Shown: positions 36,710 through 45,061 of the stretch, in pieces
How positions within the stretch are numbered: position 1 is the first letter of the stretch
Layout: each line of letters starts with the position of its first letter
Assembly: GCA_022446795.1 (NCBI GenBank)
Contig: JAKVBX010000001.1
Span: forward strand, 438,651 to 502,650
DNA length: 64,000 bases
Reading direction: 5' to 3'
Origin: Phycisphaerales bacterium
GTDB lineage: Bacteria; Planctomycetota; Phycisphaerae; Phycisphaerales; SM1A02
The notes under the pieces: generated by a model
Told to the model about the DNA's origin: nothing
Database searches by the model: none
Seen by the model: the letters and a program-made list of their open reading frames with translations, nothing else
Position numbers and translations under genes: made by a program

Positions 36710-37144
36710 GGCGGTTCATGCCTCCCGTGGCCCCTCGGCCACTACGTTCTATATATAGACGGGCATGCCGGTCGCGTCCAGATCGCCACGGGCCCGCACG
36801 GCCTTCTTCACTGCGGCCAGGCCAAGCCTTTTCCTGCGATGGTCCGGTGTATCGACCAACGTCATCTGACACGTGGCCCACCGTCAATGGCATGCCATGA
36901 ACACGATGTGCACGTGATTACCCTCTCGTGGTGAACGTGTTTTCGACACCGAGACACGACATTTGACCGTTACGGCAACGAGAAAACACATGCAGGTACT
37001 TGAGTCGACATTCATGCTGCGCTTACACTCAAGGACACCGGGTGTTCAACGCCCACTGCATTCCATCAATACACAGGCGTCGATCGCTGCTCCGACACGA
37101 TCGGCGTCTGTTCTTTATGGAGTGAAGCGGAGTGTGTCGCTGGT

Positions 37145-38350
37145 TCAGCCAGAGCCCGCCAGGCGTGAACTGGATTCGTCCTCGCCCGGGCTGAATCGAC
37201 TTCCGACCAGTCCAATCCGGCGATTGGCCCGCGAGTGCGATGGCAGAATAGTCTGCAGGGCCAGCAGAATCACAATGGCACCGAGTGATCCGGCCCAGAG
37301 CCACTGCGTCCAACCGAGGTAGACGAACAGGGACGTCATCAGCAGCAGACCAAGGGACAGCGGAATCATGCCTTCCCAGGCGAGCTTCATGAGCTGATCG
37401 AAGCGGAAGCGGGGAAGCGTCCACCGGATCATCATCCCGAAGAAGATCAACAGGAAGCACTTGCCCAGGACAATGCTGAACTGAAGCAGGATCAACCAGA
37501 TGCCGCCCGCCTGTGGAAGGTCCCAGCCCGTGATCGGGTTGATCGACCAGCCGCCGAGGAACAGCGTCGTGAAGAAGGCCGCTCCGACCACGAGGTGGAC
37601 ATACTCGCCCATGAAGAAAAGGGCCCACTTCATGGAGGAATACTCGGTATGCCAGCCCCCGACGAGCTCCTGCTCGGCCTCCGCCAGGTCAAAGGGCGCC
37701 CGGTTGGCCTCTGCCAGGAGACAGATGAAGAAGATCGCCGCCGCGACCGGCTGCTGGACCAGGAACCACTGGCCTTCCAGCTGCTGCGCGACGATCTGCT
37801 GGGGAAGAAGTGTCCCGGCCGCGAGGATGACGCAGAGCAGCGCCAGCCCCATGGGAATCTCGTAGGAAATCATCTGGGCCGTGGCCCGGAGGCCGCCCAG
37901 GAAGGAGTACTTGTTGTTGGAGGCCCAGCCGCCAAGCCCGACGCCATAGACCCCCAGGGAACCCGTGGCCACCAGGTAGATGACCCCGATGTTGATGTCG
38001 GCACCGATGATCGAGACCGTCCGACCATTCCCCAGTTCCAGGATGCCGGCCCATGGAATGACCACGAATCCGATCAGGGCCACGATCGCCGTCAGGGCCG
38101 GCGCCATGATGAACATGGCCCGATCCACGCCCCGGGGCATGAATTCCTCCTTGACGAAGAGCTTCAAGCCATCCGCAAGCGGCTGCAGCAGCCCCATGGG
38201 CCCAACCCGATTGGGGCCACATCGATCCTGCACCCAGGCACAGACCTTGCGTTCCAGCAGGATCAGGTAGGCCGCGGCCCCGAGGCACAGGTGAAGCACC
38301 ACGAGAATGACGACCATCGATGCAATGAACTGGGGAACCCAAGGAGCCAT
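37145..38350 (-). CDS. nuoH: NADH-quinone oxidoreductase subunit H
   Basis: A 401-residue membrane subunit of respiratory complex I that forms part of the quinone channel. Diagnostic segments are LLERKVCAWVQDRCGPNRVGPMGLLQPLADGLKL-type (about 30-65), the loop LAEANRAPFDLAEAEQELVGG with its conserved acidic residues, and the C-terminal RWTLPRFRFDQLMKLAW. Length is typical with a hydrophilic C-terminal tail of about 40 residues. No other nuo gene is next to it. It lies about 90 bases after carB on the same strand, and a TACACT box is nine bases before its ATG. Confidence 0.93.
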   Translation of the reverse strand: MAPWVPQFIASMVVILVVLHLCLGAAAYLILLERKVCAWVQDRCGPNRVGPMGLLQPLADGLKLFVKEEFMPRGVDRAMFIMAPALTAIVALIGFVVIPWAGILELGNGRTVSIIGADINIGVIYLVATGSLGVYGVGLGGWASNNKYSFLGGLRATAQMISYEIPMGLALLCVILAAGTLLPQQIVAQQLEGQWFLVQQPVAAAIFFICLLAEANRAPFDLAEAEQELVGGWHTEYSSMKWALFFMGEYVHLVVGAAFFTTLFLGGWSINPITGWDLPQAGGIWLILLQFSIVLGKCFLLIFFGMMIRWTLPRFRFDQLMKLAWEGMIPLSLGLLLMTSLFVYLGWTQWLWAGSLGAIVILLALQTILPSHSRANRRIGLVGSRFSPGEDESSSRLAGSG

Positions 38351-38440
38351 GGAGGACGCAGTGTAGCCGCCCGTGGACCCACAGGAGAAGGGAAATGGAA
38401 CCGACAGGGCGAGATCGTGAGCCTTGATTCCGGTTGGCCG

Positions 38441-41400
38441 CTACCGGCTTGCCACGGGAGTCGAGGCAATCACCATCTCCGGGAATGCATCCTGGAGTGC
38501 ATTGACCGACCAGTCGCCCGCCCGCAGGGCACTGATGGCACGGACGGCCGCCAGGGCACCGGTGCCGGTCGTGATCATGGGGACCCGGTTGAGTACGGCC
38601 ATGGCCCGGATCCGACCCTCGTCCGTATCCGCCCCGGTCCGAGTGGGCGTGTTGATGATCAGATCGATGGTGCCGTTGGCCAGGAGATCGAGGATGTTCG
38701 GCCGGACGCCTTCCGAGATCTTTCGGATGAGGTCCGTCTCGACGCTGTGCCGCAGCAGCAGTTCCCGGGTGCCAGCAGTCGTGTAGACCGTGAATCCCAT
38801 GGAGGCCAGGGATCGCGCAACCTCGATGCAGATGTCCTTGTCCGAGTCACGCACGCTCAGGAAGACCGTGCCGCCTACCGGCAGCGAGAGTCCTGCAGCC
38901 ATCTTCGCCTTGGCGAAGGCGATGGCCGCCGACCGGTCCAGGCCCATGACCTCACCAGTCGACCGCATCTCCGGACCGAGGACCACGTCCACGCCGGGGA
39001 ACTTCTCAAAGGGGAAGACCGGCTCCTTGACCGCGATGAACTCGCCGGTGGGCTCTTCCTGCACTTCCAGGTCGGACAGTGAACTGCCCATCATGACCTT
39101 GGCCGCGATACGGGACCAGGGCCTGCCGGTCGACTTGGCGACATAGGGCACGGTCCGCGATGCCCGGGGATTCACCTCCAGGACGTAGATCTCGTCATCC
39201 TTGATGGCCATCTGGATGTTCATCAGGCCACGGACGTCCAGGTGTTCCGCCAGCAGGCGGGCCGTCTCCCGGATCTTCTTGCGGATCGCCGGCCGCAGGG
39301 ATGCCGGCGGCAGCGTGCAGGCGGAATCACCGGAGTGCACCCCCGCCTGCTCGATGTGTTCCATCACGCCGCAGACCACCGCCCGCGGTGGATCGTCGCC
39401 CAACGTCAGCTGCCGGCTGGAGGTCGCCTGGTTCGGGGTGAAGTCGGCGACAACGTCCACGTCGACCTCAACGGCCTCGGACAGGAAACGATCGATCAGG
39501 ACCGGGGCCTGCCTCAGTTCCGAGACGTCGACCGCGGTCCGCATGTAATTGTCCAGCGACTCCGGATCGAAGCAGATCTCCATGCCCCGCCCACCCAGCA
39601 CGTAGCTGGGCCGCACCAGCACCGGGTAGCCGATCGACTCGGCAATGGTCCGGGCCTCTTCCAGGGAATGCGCGATGCCGTTGTCCGGCTGCCGCAGCCC
39701 CAGCCCCTGGAGCATGGTCTTGAAGCGGTCGCGATCCTCGGCAGCATCGATCGAGTCCAGGCCGGTCCCGATGATGGGCACGCCCGCAGCCGCCAGCCCA
39801 TGCGCGAGATTCAGCGGCGTCTGGCCACCGAACTGGACGATCACGCCGACGACCCCACCACTGCGATCCGGAACATCAACGCCACCACCATTGAGGGCCT
39901 CGATGATGTCGAGCGTGTCCTCGAGTGTCAGGGGTTCGAAGAAGAGCAGGTCGCTGGTGTCGTAGTCGGTACTGACGGTCTCCGGATTGGAATTGACCAT
40001 GACAGACTCGAAGTCCATCTCGGCGCAGGCAAAGGCGGCCTGGCAGCAGCAGTAGTCGAACTCGATCCCCTGGCCGATCCGGTTGGGACCACCACCCAGG
40101 ATGATGATCTTCTGCCGATCGCTGATCCGGACCTCGTTGTCCACGATCGATTCGCCGCCACGGGTGAAGGGCAGCTCATAGGTCGAGTAGTAGTACGGCG
40201 TGATGGCGTCGAATTCCGCAGCGCACGTATCGACGAGCTTGAAGACCGGTTTGATTCCAAGCTTCTTCCGATGATCTCGCACGGCGAGGATCGTCTCGGT
40301 CCGGATCTCCCCGAGGTACAGGCAGGCCAGTTGAGGATCGGAATAGCCCAGTCGCTTCGCCTCTGCCAGGACGTCCGCAGGAACGTCCTCGAGACGATCC
40401 CACTGGATCAGTCGCTCCTCGAAGTCCACGAGTTGCTGGAACTGGTCCAGGAACCACGGGTCGATTCCGGTGAGCTCGTGAATGCGATCGATCCCCCAGC
40501 CCATCTTCATCGCATAGCGGACGTAGTAGTGCCGGCCCTGGCAGGGAACGCTCAACTTGCGGCTGACCGTGTCCTCATCCAACGGCCAGGGCTGGTCACC
40601 CCCGTCACGACGGGCAGACAGCCAGCGGTCCTGTTCGTCAAGACCGAAGCCGAACCGCTTGACCTCCATGGACCGGATGGCCTTCTGGAAACTCTCCTTG
40701 AACGTCCGGCCGATGCTCATCGCTTCCCCGACCGATTTCATCTGCGTGGTCAGGGTCTCGTCCGCCTCCGGGAACTTCTCGAACGTCCACCGGGGCATCT
40801 TGGTCACGACGTAGTCGATCGAAGGCTCGAAACAGGCGGATGTGGTCCCGGTGATGTCATTGCGAAGCTCGTCCAGCGTGTAGCCGACGGCGAGCTTCGT
40901 CGCGATCCGGGCAATGGGAAATCCCGTGGCCTTCGAGGCCAGGGCTGATGACCGCGACACCCGCGGATTCATCTCGACCACGACCATCTGGCCATCACGG
41001 GGATTCACGGCGAACTGCACGTTGGCCCCGCCGGTATCGACCCCAACGGCCCGCAGGATCGCGAAGGCGGCATCCCGCATCTTCTGGTACTCGCGATCGG
41101 AGAGCGTCATGATCGGCGCCACGGTGATGGAATCTCCCGTGTGCACCCCCATCGCATCGATGTTCTCGATCCCGCAGACCACGACGCAGTTGTCGTTGCG
41201 ATCCCGGACGACCTCGAGCTCGTATTCCTTCCAACCCAGAACCGACTGATCGATCTGCACCTGGCCGATCCGGGAGGCGGACAGCCCGCGACGGATCAGG
41301 TCATCGAATTCCTCACGGTTGTAGGCAATTCCGCCGCCGCTTCCGCCCAACGTGAACGCGGGCCGGATGATGGCCGGCAGCCCGATCTCCTCGACGAAGG

Positions 41401-41884
41401 CCTCGGCCTCCTCCATGGTCGTGACAATCGATGCTCGTGGCATCTCCAGGCCGCAGTCGTCCACGATGTCGCGGAACGCCCCGCGGTCTTCGGCGCGATG
41501 GATCACCTCGCGAGTCGCTCCGATCATCTCGACATCAAACTCGGCCAGCGTGCCGTTCTCATCCAGTTCGGTGGCGCAGTTCAATGCCGTCTGTCCGCCA
41601 AGTGTCGGCAACAGGACATCGACCGGGGTCCCGAGTTCACGCTCACGCTTGAGAATCCGCCGAACGGCTTCCGCCGTGATCGGCTCGATATAGGTCCGGT
41701 CCGAGAAGGCCGGATCCGTCATGATCGTGGCTGGATTCGAGTTCACCAGGACGACGCGATAACCGTCTTCCTGGAGTGCCTTGCAGGCCTGCGTCCCGGA
41801 ATAATCAAATTCACACCCTTGGCCGATGACGATGGGTCCCGAGCCAAGCAGCAGAACAGTCTGGATATCCTCTCGGCGTGGCAT
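38441..41884 (-). CDS. carB: Carbamoyl-phosphate synthase large subunit
   Basis: A 1147-residue enzyme using ammonia from CarA, bicarbonate and two ATP to make carbamoyl phosphate for arginine and pyrimidines. Two ATP-grasp halves are seen: the N-terminal half from [20 protein letters not shown] through its ATP-grasp region, and the second carbamate-phosphorylating half starting near [20 protein letters not shown], then an MGS-like allosteric domain at the C-terminus. It is about 75 residues longer than E. coli CarB. ATG 41884 matches the family start; the frame extending to 42145 overlaps the divergent acyltransferase and is rejected. carA is not in the window. Confidence 0.95.
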   Translation of the reverse strand: MPRREDIQTVLLLGSGPIVIGQGCEFDYSGTQACKALQEDGYRVVLVNSNPATIMTDPAFSDRTYIEPITAEAVRRILKRERELGTPVDVLLPTLGGQTALNCATELDENGTLAEFDVEMIGATREVIHRAEDRGAFRDIVDDCGLEMPRASIVTTMEEAEAFVEEIGLPAIIRPAFTLGGSGGGIAYNREEFDDLIRRGLSASRIGQVQIDQSVLGWKEYELEVVRDRNDNCVVVCGIENIDAMGVHTGDSITVAPIMTLSDREYQKMRDAAFAILRAVGVDTGGANVQFAVNPRDGQMVVVEMNPRVSRSSALASKATGFPIARIATKLAVGYTLDELRNDITGTTSACFEPSIDYVVTKMPRWTFEKFPEADETLTTQMKSVGEAMSIGRTFKESFQKAIRSMEVKRFGFGLDEQDRWLSARRDGGDQPWPLDEDTVSRKLSVPCQGRHYYVRYAMKMGWGIDRIHELTGIDPWFLDQFQQLVDFEERLIQWDRLEDVPADVLAEAKRLGYSDPQLACLYLGEIRTETILAVRDHRKKLGIKPVFKLVDTCAAEFDAITPYYYSTYELPFTRGGESIVDNEVRISDRQKIIILGGGPNRIGQGIEFDYCCCQAAFACAEMDFESVMVNSNPETVSTDYDTSDLLFFEPLTLEDTLDIIEALNGGGVDVPDRSGGVVGVIVQFGGQTPLNLAHGLAAAGVPIIGTGLDSIDAAEDRDRFKTMLQGLGLRQPDNGIAHSLEEARTIAESIGYPVLVRPSYVLGGRGMEICFDPESLDNYMRTAVDVSELRQAPVLIDRFLSEAVEVDVDVVADFTPNQATSSRQLTLGDDPPRAVVCGVMEHIEQAGVHSGDSACTLPPASLRPAIRKKIRETARLLAEHLDVRGLMNIQMAIKDDEIYVLEVNPRASRTVPYVAKSTGRPWSRIAAKVMMGSSLSDLEVQEEPTGEFIAVKEPVFPFEKFPGVDVVLGPEMRSTGEVMGLDRSAAIAFAKAKMAAGLSLPVGGTVFLSVRDSDKDICIEVARSLASMGFTVYTTAGTRELLLRHSVETDLIRKISEGVRPNILDLLANGTIDLIINTPTRTGADTDEGRIRAMAVLNRVPMITTGTGALAAVRAISALRAGDWSVNALQDAFPEMVIASTPVASR

Positions 41885-42017
41885 ATTCGCGGGGAAAACG
41901 GATCTGGGACAGGCTACCGCACTCCAGCCGCGGAAACAATCCGAGCAGGTTCTCCCCAATCCACTCCGACCACCCCGCCACGTTGACACGGCCTGCCGAA
42001 ACAGCCACCCTCCCCTC

Positions 42018-42770
42018 ATGACTACCTTGGGAGTCGTGGCCCTGGCCGTCGGCATTCCGCTGTTCCTGGTGGCGTTCTGGCAGCTCTGGATCACGCCCCG
42101 GCTCCGGCGTGGGCCCTCTGGCGACGCCGTGGTCACATTCGCCACCCTCCTGACCCGCTGGTATGTCCGCTTGGTGCACCGGGTCCATTACGACGGCCTC
42201 GATGTGCTCCCGAGCGAGCCTGGACCGCTGATCGTGGTGGCCAATCATGGCTCCGCCCTCGACCCCTTCCTGATCCAATCAGGGTGCCCCTTCTTCATTC
42301 ACTGGATGATGGCCCGGGACCAGATGGCCCCGGGGCTTGAGGACATCTGGCGGGCCACCAGGGTGATCCCCACCGACCGGCTCAAGGGCGATCCCAGCGC
42401 GGCCCGGGCCGCCCTGAGACTGCTGAAAGCCGGCAAGGTGGTCGGGATCTTCCCGGAGGGGCAGTTCTCCAGGCCCCACGACCAACTACTGCCCTTTCAC
42501 GACGGCGTCGGAACCCTGGTCTCCCGCACCCGGGCCCGGGTCCTGCTGGCCTGTGTCGACGGAACCCCGGAGACGACACACGTGGCCGGCGCCTTCTTCC
42601 GCCCCAGTCGATCGCGGGTGCGGTTTCTGGACGTACTGACCTTCCCCGCCGGCACGGAACCCTCGACCATCACCGCCACGCTTCGCGATCGACTCCTCGC
42701 CGAGACGGGCTGGACCGATTGTCCATCCGCGGACCCGCTGCCGCGGCCACCTGGTCCATTCCTGGGGTAA
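42018..42770 (+). CDS. 1-acylglycerol-3-phosphate acyltransferase-like protein
   Basis: A 250-residue PlsC-family acyltransferase with one N-terminal membrane helix (about 3-24), the catalytic NHGSALDPF motif (His77, Asp82) and the FPEG motif (145-148). It would transfer an acyl chain to lysophosphatidate or a related glycerolipid in the inner membrane. Its exact acceptor is uncertain, since planctomycetes carry several paralogues. It is divergent from carB, and the ruvA start follows 38 bases after its stop. Confidence 0.85.
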   Translation: MTTLGVVALAVGIPLFLVAFWQLWITPRLRRGPSGDAVVTFATLLTRWYVRLVHRVHYDGLDVLPSEPGPLIVVANHGSALDPFLIQSGCPFFIHWMMARDQMAPGLEDIWRATRVIPTDRLKGDPSAARAALRLLKAGKVVGIFPEGQFSRPHDQLLPFHDGVGTLVSRTRARVLLACVDGTPETTHVAGAFFRPSRSRVRFLDVLTFPAGTEPSTITATLRDRLLAETGWTDCPSADPLPRPPGPFLG

Positions 42771-42796
42771 GCCCCATTGATCCGCCTCGACCCCGT

Positions 42797-42802
42797 TACC
42801 AT
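42797..42802 (+). promoter_or_regulatory. candidate -10 box (TACCAT) of ruvA
   Basis: TACCAT ends six bases before the ruvA ATG at 42809, with no ribosome site. It overlaps another in-frame-unrelated ATG (42801), which could confuse start calling. Confidence 0.35.
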
Positions 42803-42808
42803 GAAGTC

Positions 42809-43435
42809 ATGATCAGCCGGATCGCCGGACGCTTGATCGAAGCCCGTGACGGACGGGCCCTCCTGGAATGCGATCACCTCGTATACGAGATTCTCGTTCC
42901 CACGGGAAGCGTCCCTCACCTCAGCAGCCAGACCGGCTCGACCATCATCTTCCACACGCTGCACTACCACGAGTCACATGGCCAGGGCGCTTCGTTCGTT
43001 CCCCGCCTCGTGGGCTTTGACAGCGAACGAGACCGGGCCTTCTTCGAGCTGTTCACCACGGTGAAGAACATCGGGTACCGCAAGGCCCTTCGTGCGCTGC
43101 AGCTGCCCTTCGATCGCGTCGCGACCGCCATCGCCGGCAAGGATGCGGCATTACTGACATCGCTTCCGGAGATCGGACGGCGGACCGCCGAGACGATCAT
43201 CGCGGAACTCAGCGGCAAGGTCGATGACTTCATCGACGAGACGCCCACGGTCGCCATCGAAGACGATGCCACCTCCGCCCTCATCGGTGACACGGTGTCG
43301 ATGCTGACCGCGTTGGGTGAGAGTCGGACCGAGGCCCATGCCCTCGCGGAGCGGGCCCTGGCCGTGGAACCGAAGATCACGACACCCGATGCCCTCCTGT
43401 CGGCCGTCTTCCGACTGCGAGAGACGATCCGGTAG
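42809..43435 (+). CDS. ruvA: Holliday junction DNA-binding subunit RuvA
   Basis: A 208-residue RuvA that holds the Holliday junction for the RuvB motor. The OB-fold N-terminus MISRIAGRLIEARDGRALLE and the helix-hairpin-helix LPEIGRRTAETIIAEL fit the family, as does the C-terminal RuvB-contact domain. The N-terminal half is diverged from the common pattern. ruvB and ruvC are not in the window. manC follows and ruvX lies just after that, giving two recombination genes around a sugar nucleotide gene. Confidence 0.85.
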   Translation: MISRIAGRLIEARDGRALLECDHLVYEILVPTGSVPHLSSQTGSTIIFHTLHYHESHGQGASFVPRLVGFDSERDRAFFELFTTVKNIGYRKALRALQLPFDRVATAIAGKDAALLTSLPEIGRRTAETIIAELSGKVDDFIDETPTVAIEDDATSALIGDTVSMLTALGESRTEAHALAERALAVEPKITTPDALLSAVFRLRETIR

Positions 43436-43438
43436 AAT
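43433..43438 (+). promoter_or_regulatory. candidate -10 box (TAGAAT) of manC on the ruvA stop codon
   Basis: TAGAAT begins with the TAG stop of ruvA. TTCCGA lies 18 bases upstream as a possible -35. The leader would be about 20 bases and carries GAGGAG before GTG 43466. Confidence 0.45.
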
Positions 43439-43465
43439 TCGTGCCCCCGGAATCGAGGAGCACCC

Positions 43466-44545
43466 GTGGAATACGCGATGATCATGGCCGGCGGGGCCGG
43501 CACCCGACTGTGGCCGATGAGCCGCCGCCAGCAGCCCAAGCAGCTGATCCCGTTCATCGACGGTCGCTGCCTGCTCGAGGTCGCCGCCGATCGACTGGAT
43601 GATGTCGTCCCAGCGGATCGGCGCCTGATCTGTACCGGGGAGGCCTTCCGTGAACCGATTCTCCAGCGACTGTCCGCCTTCACGGATGATCAGATTCTCG
43701 GTGAGCCCGAGGGCCGTGACACGGTCAACGCGATCGGACTGACCGCCGCCGTGCTGCACCAGCAGGACCCGGATGCGATCTTCGCGGTCCTGACCGCCGA
43801 TCACCTCATCGAACCCCAGGACCGATTCCGCGCCGCCCTGCGAACGGGCTTCGACCTGGTTGCCGCAGACGCCAATCGACTCGTGACGTTCGGCATCACA
43901 CCGACCTACGCGGCCACGGGCTATGGCTACGTGGAACTGGGCGATCCCGTCGAGGGATTCGGTGAGACGCGGCAGACTGTCCAGTTCGTTGAGAAGCCCG
44001 ATGAAGCCACGGCCGAGGGGTATCTCCAGGCCGGCAACTTCCTGTGGAACAGCGGCATGTTCATCTTCTCCGCGGCCGGCTTCCTCGATGCCCTCGCGTC
44101 CTACCTGCCCGAGGCCCGGGATGGACTGGCCCAGATTGCCGACGCCTGGGACGGCCCCGATCGCCTGTCGACCCTCGGCACGGTCTACCCCACGCTTCCC
44201 AAGATCAGCGTCGACTACGCCATCATGGAACCCGCCTCCCGCGATGACACGCGACCGGTCTGCACCGTCCCGATGGACATCCAGTGGCTGGATGTCGGCA
44301 GTTGGACGTCCTATGGCGAGACCCTCGCCCCCGACGCGGACGGTTGCCGAAGCAATGTCGACTCGGTCAACCTGGACTCGCACGGGATTCTCGCCGTAAG
44401 CGAGGACCCGGATCATGTCATCGCCACCGTCGGCTGCCGGGACCTGGTGATCGTGCACACCGAGCGGGTCACGATGATCTGCCCCGCCGCCGATGCCCAG
44501 CGAGTGAAGGACCTGGCCACTTCGGTGGGCGAGTCACTCCGCTGA
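43466..44545 (+). CDS. manC: Mannose-1-phosphate guanylyltransferase
   Basis: A 359-residue nucleotidyltransferase that makes GDP-mannose. The nucleotide loop MAGGAGTRLWPMSRRQQPKQL (about residues 7-27) and FVEKPDEATAEGYL plus NSGMFIFSA are diagnostic, and AIMEPASRDD and WLDVGSWTSYGE follow. It lacks the C-terminal isomerase domain of bifunctional ManC. The start codon is GTG, preceded by GAGGAG. It feeds mannose- or fucose-containing surface polysaccharide. Confidence 0.92.
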   Translation: MEYAMIMAGGAGTRLWPMSRRQQPKQLIPFIDGRCLLEVAADRLDDVVPADRRLICTGEAFREPILQRLSAFTDDQILGEPEGRDTVNAIGLTAAVLHQQDPDAIFAVLTADHLIEPQDRFRAALRTGFDLVAADANRLVTFGITPTYAATGYGYVELGDPVEGFGETRQTVQFVEKPDEATAEGYLQAGNFLWNSGMFIFSAAGFLDALASYLPEARDGLAQIADAWDGPDRLSTLGTVYPTLPKISVDYAIMEPASRDDTRPVCTVPMDIQWLDVGSWTSYGETLAPDADGCRSNVDSVNLDSHGILAVSEDPDHVIATVGCRDLVIVHTERVTMICPAADAQRVKDLATSVGESLR

Positions 44546-44548
44546 CCC

Positions 44549-44956
44549 ATGCGTGTGCTGGCCATCGATCTGGGCGACAAGCGAACCGGGCTGGCCATCG
44601 GTGACGAGGACACGTCCATGGTCATGCCCGTGGAGGTCCTGGAGATTCCGCGGGGCCCTCGCCTCCTGGATGCGGTCAAGACGGCGATCGAGACCCATGG
44701 CGCCGAACGACTGGTGATCGGGCTGCCACTCAACATGGATGGCACCGAGGGCGATCGAGCCCGGATCTGCAGGGCGTTCGGGAAGGAACTCGAGGACGTC
44801 AGCAGCCTGCCAATCGCCTTCCAGGATGAGCGACTCAGCTCGGACGAGGCCAATCGTCGAATGGCTCGTTCCGGCCGGACGCACGGCGAAAAGAAACGAC
44901 TTCGGGACGCCTTGGCGGCCTGCGTGGTGCTCGAGGATCACTTCGGTCAGATTTGA
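44549..44956 (+). CDS. ruvX: Putative pre-16S rRNA nuclease / Holliday junction resolvase-like RuvX
   Basis: A 135-residue RNase H-fold protein of the YqgF family, which acts in 16S rRNA 5'-end processing and has been called a resolvase. MRVLAIDLGDKRTGLAIGD is the hallmark start, VIGLPLNMDGTEGDRA the second motif, and FQDERLSSDEANR carries the third acidic site. The start lies four bases after the manC stop, so it is probably co-transcribed with manC. Confidence 0.92.
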   Translation: MRVLAIDLGDKRTGLAIGDEDTSMVMPVEVLEIPRGPRLLDAVKTAIETHGAERLVIGLPLNMDGTEGDRARICRAFGKELEDVSSLPIAFQDERLSSDEANRRMARSGRTHGEKKRLRDALAACVVLEDHFGQI

Positions 44957-45061
44957 TCGAAGTGTCCTGTGAGATCCATCGGGATCTCATCGCATGCACA
45001 GGGTGCGGGGAGTTCTTGCAGCTCCCGGCATCGCGCGTACCCGTTAGATGGAGCCTGACAC

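Larger units (their letters stand above)
36021..37144. other. Long intergenic stretch between porin and nuoH
   Basis: About 1.1 kb with unusual composition for this window. It holds the porin promoter region, a 7-bp inverted repeat with a 6-base loop at 36144-36163, a hairpin-like repeat at 36349-36370, an A/T run and a TATATA site at about 36750, and one small ORF (36503-36709). Other frames in it are shadows without ribosome sites. A small RNA or long untranslated leader is possible but not shown. Confidence 0.6.

Noticed and set aside
36245-36934. 229-residue plus-strand frame in the empty stretch
   Set aside because: It has no ribosome site and an irregular Gly/Pro/His-rich composition with no hydrophobic core; it overlaps the more protein-like minus-strand 68-residue frame.
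38441-42145. carB frame extended to 42145
   Set aside because: The extra 87 N-terminal residues do not resemble CarB and overlap the divergent plsC-like gene; MPRRED at 41884 is the family start.
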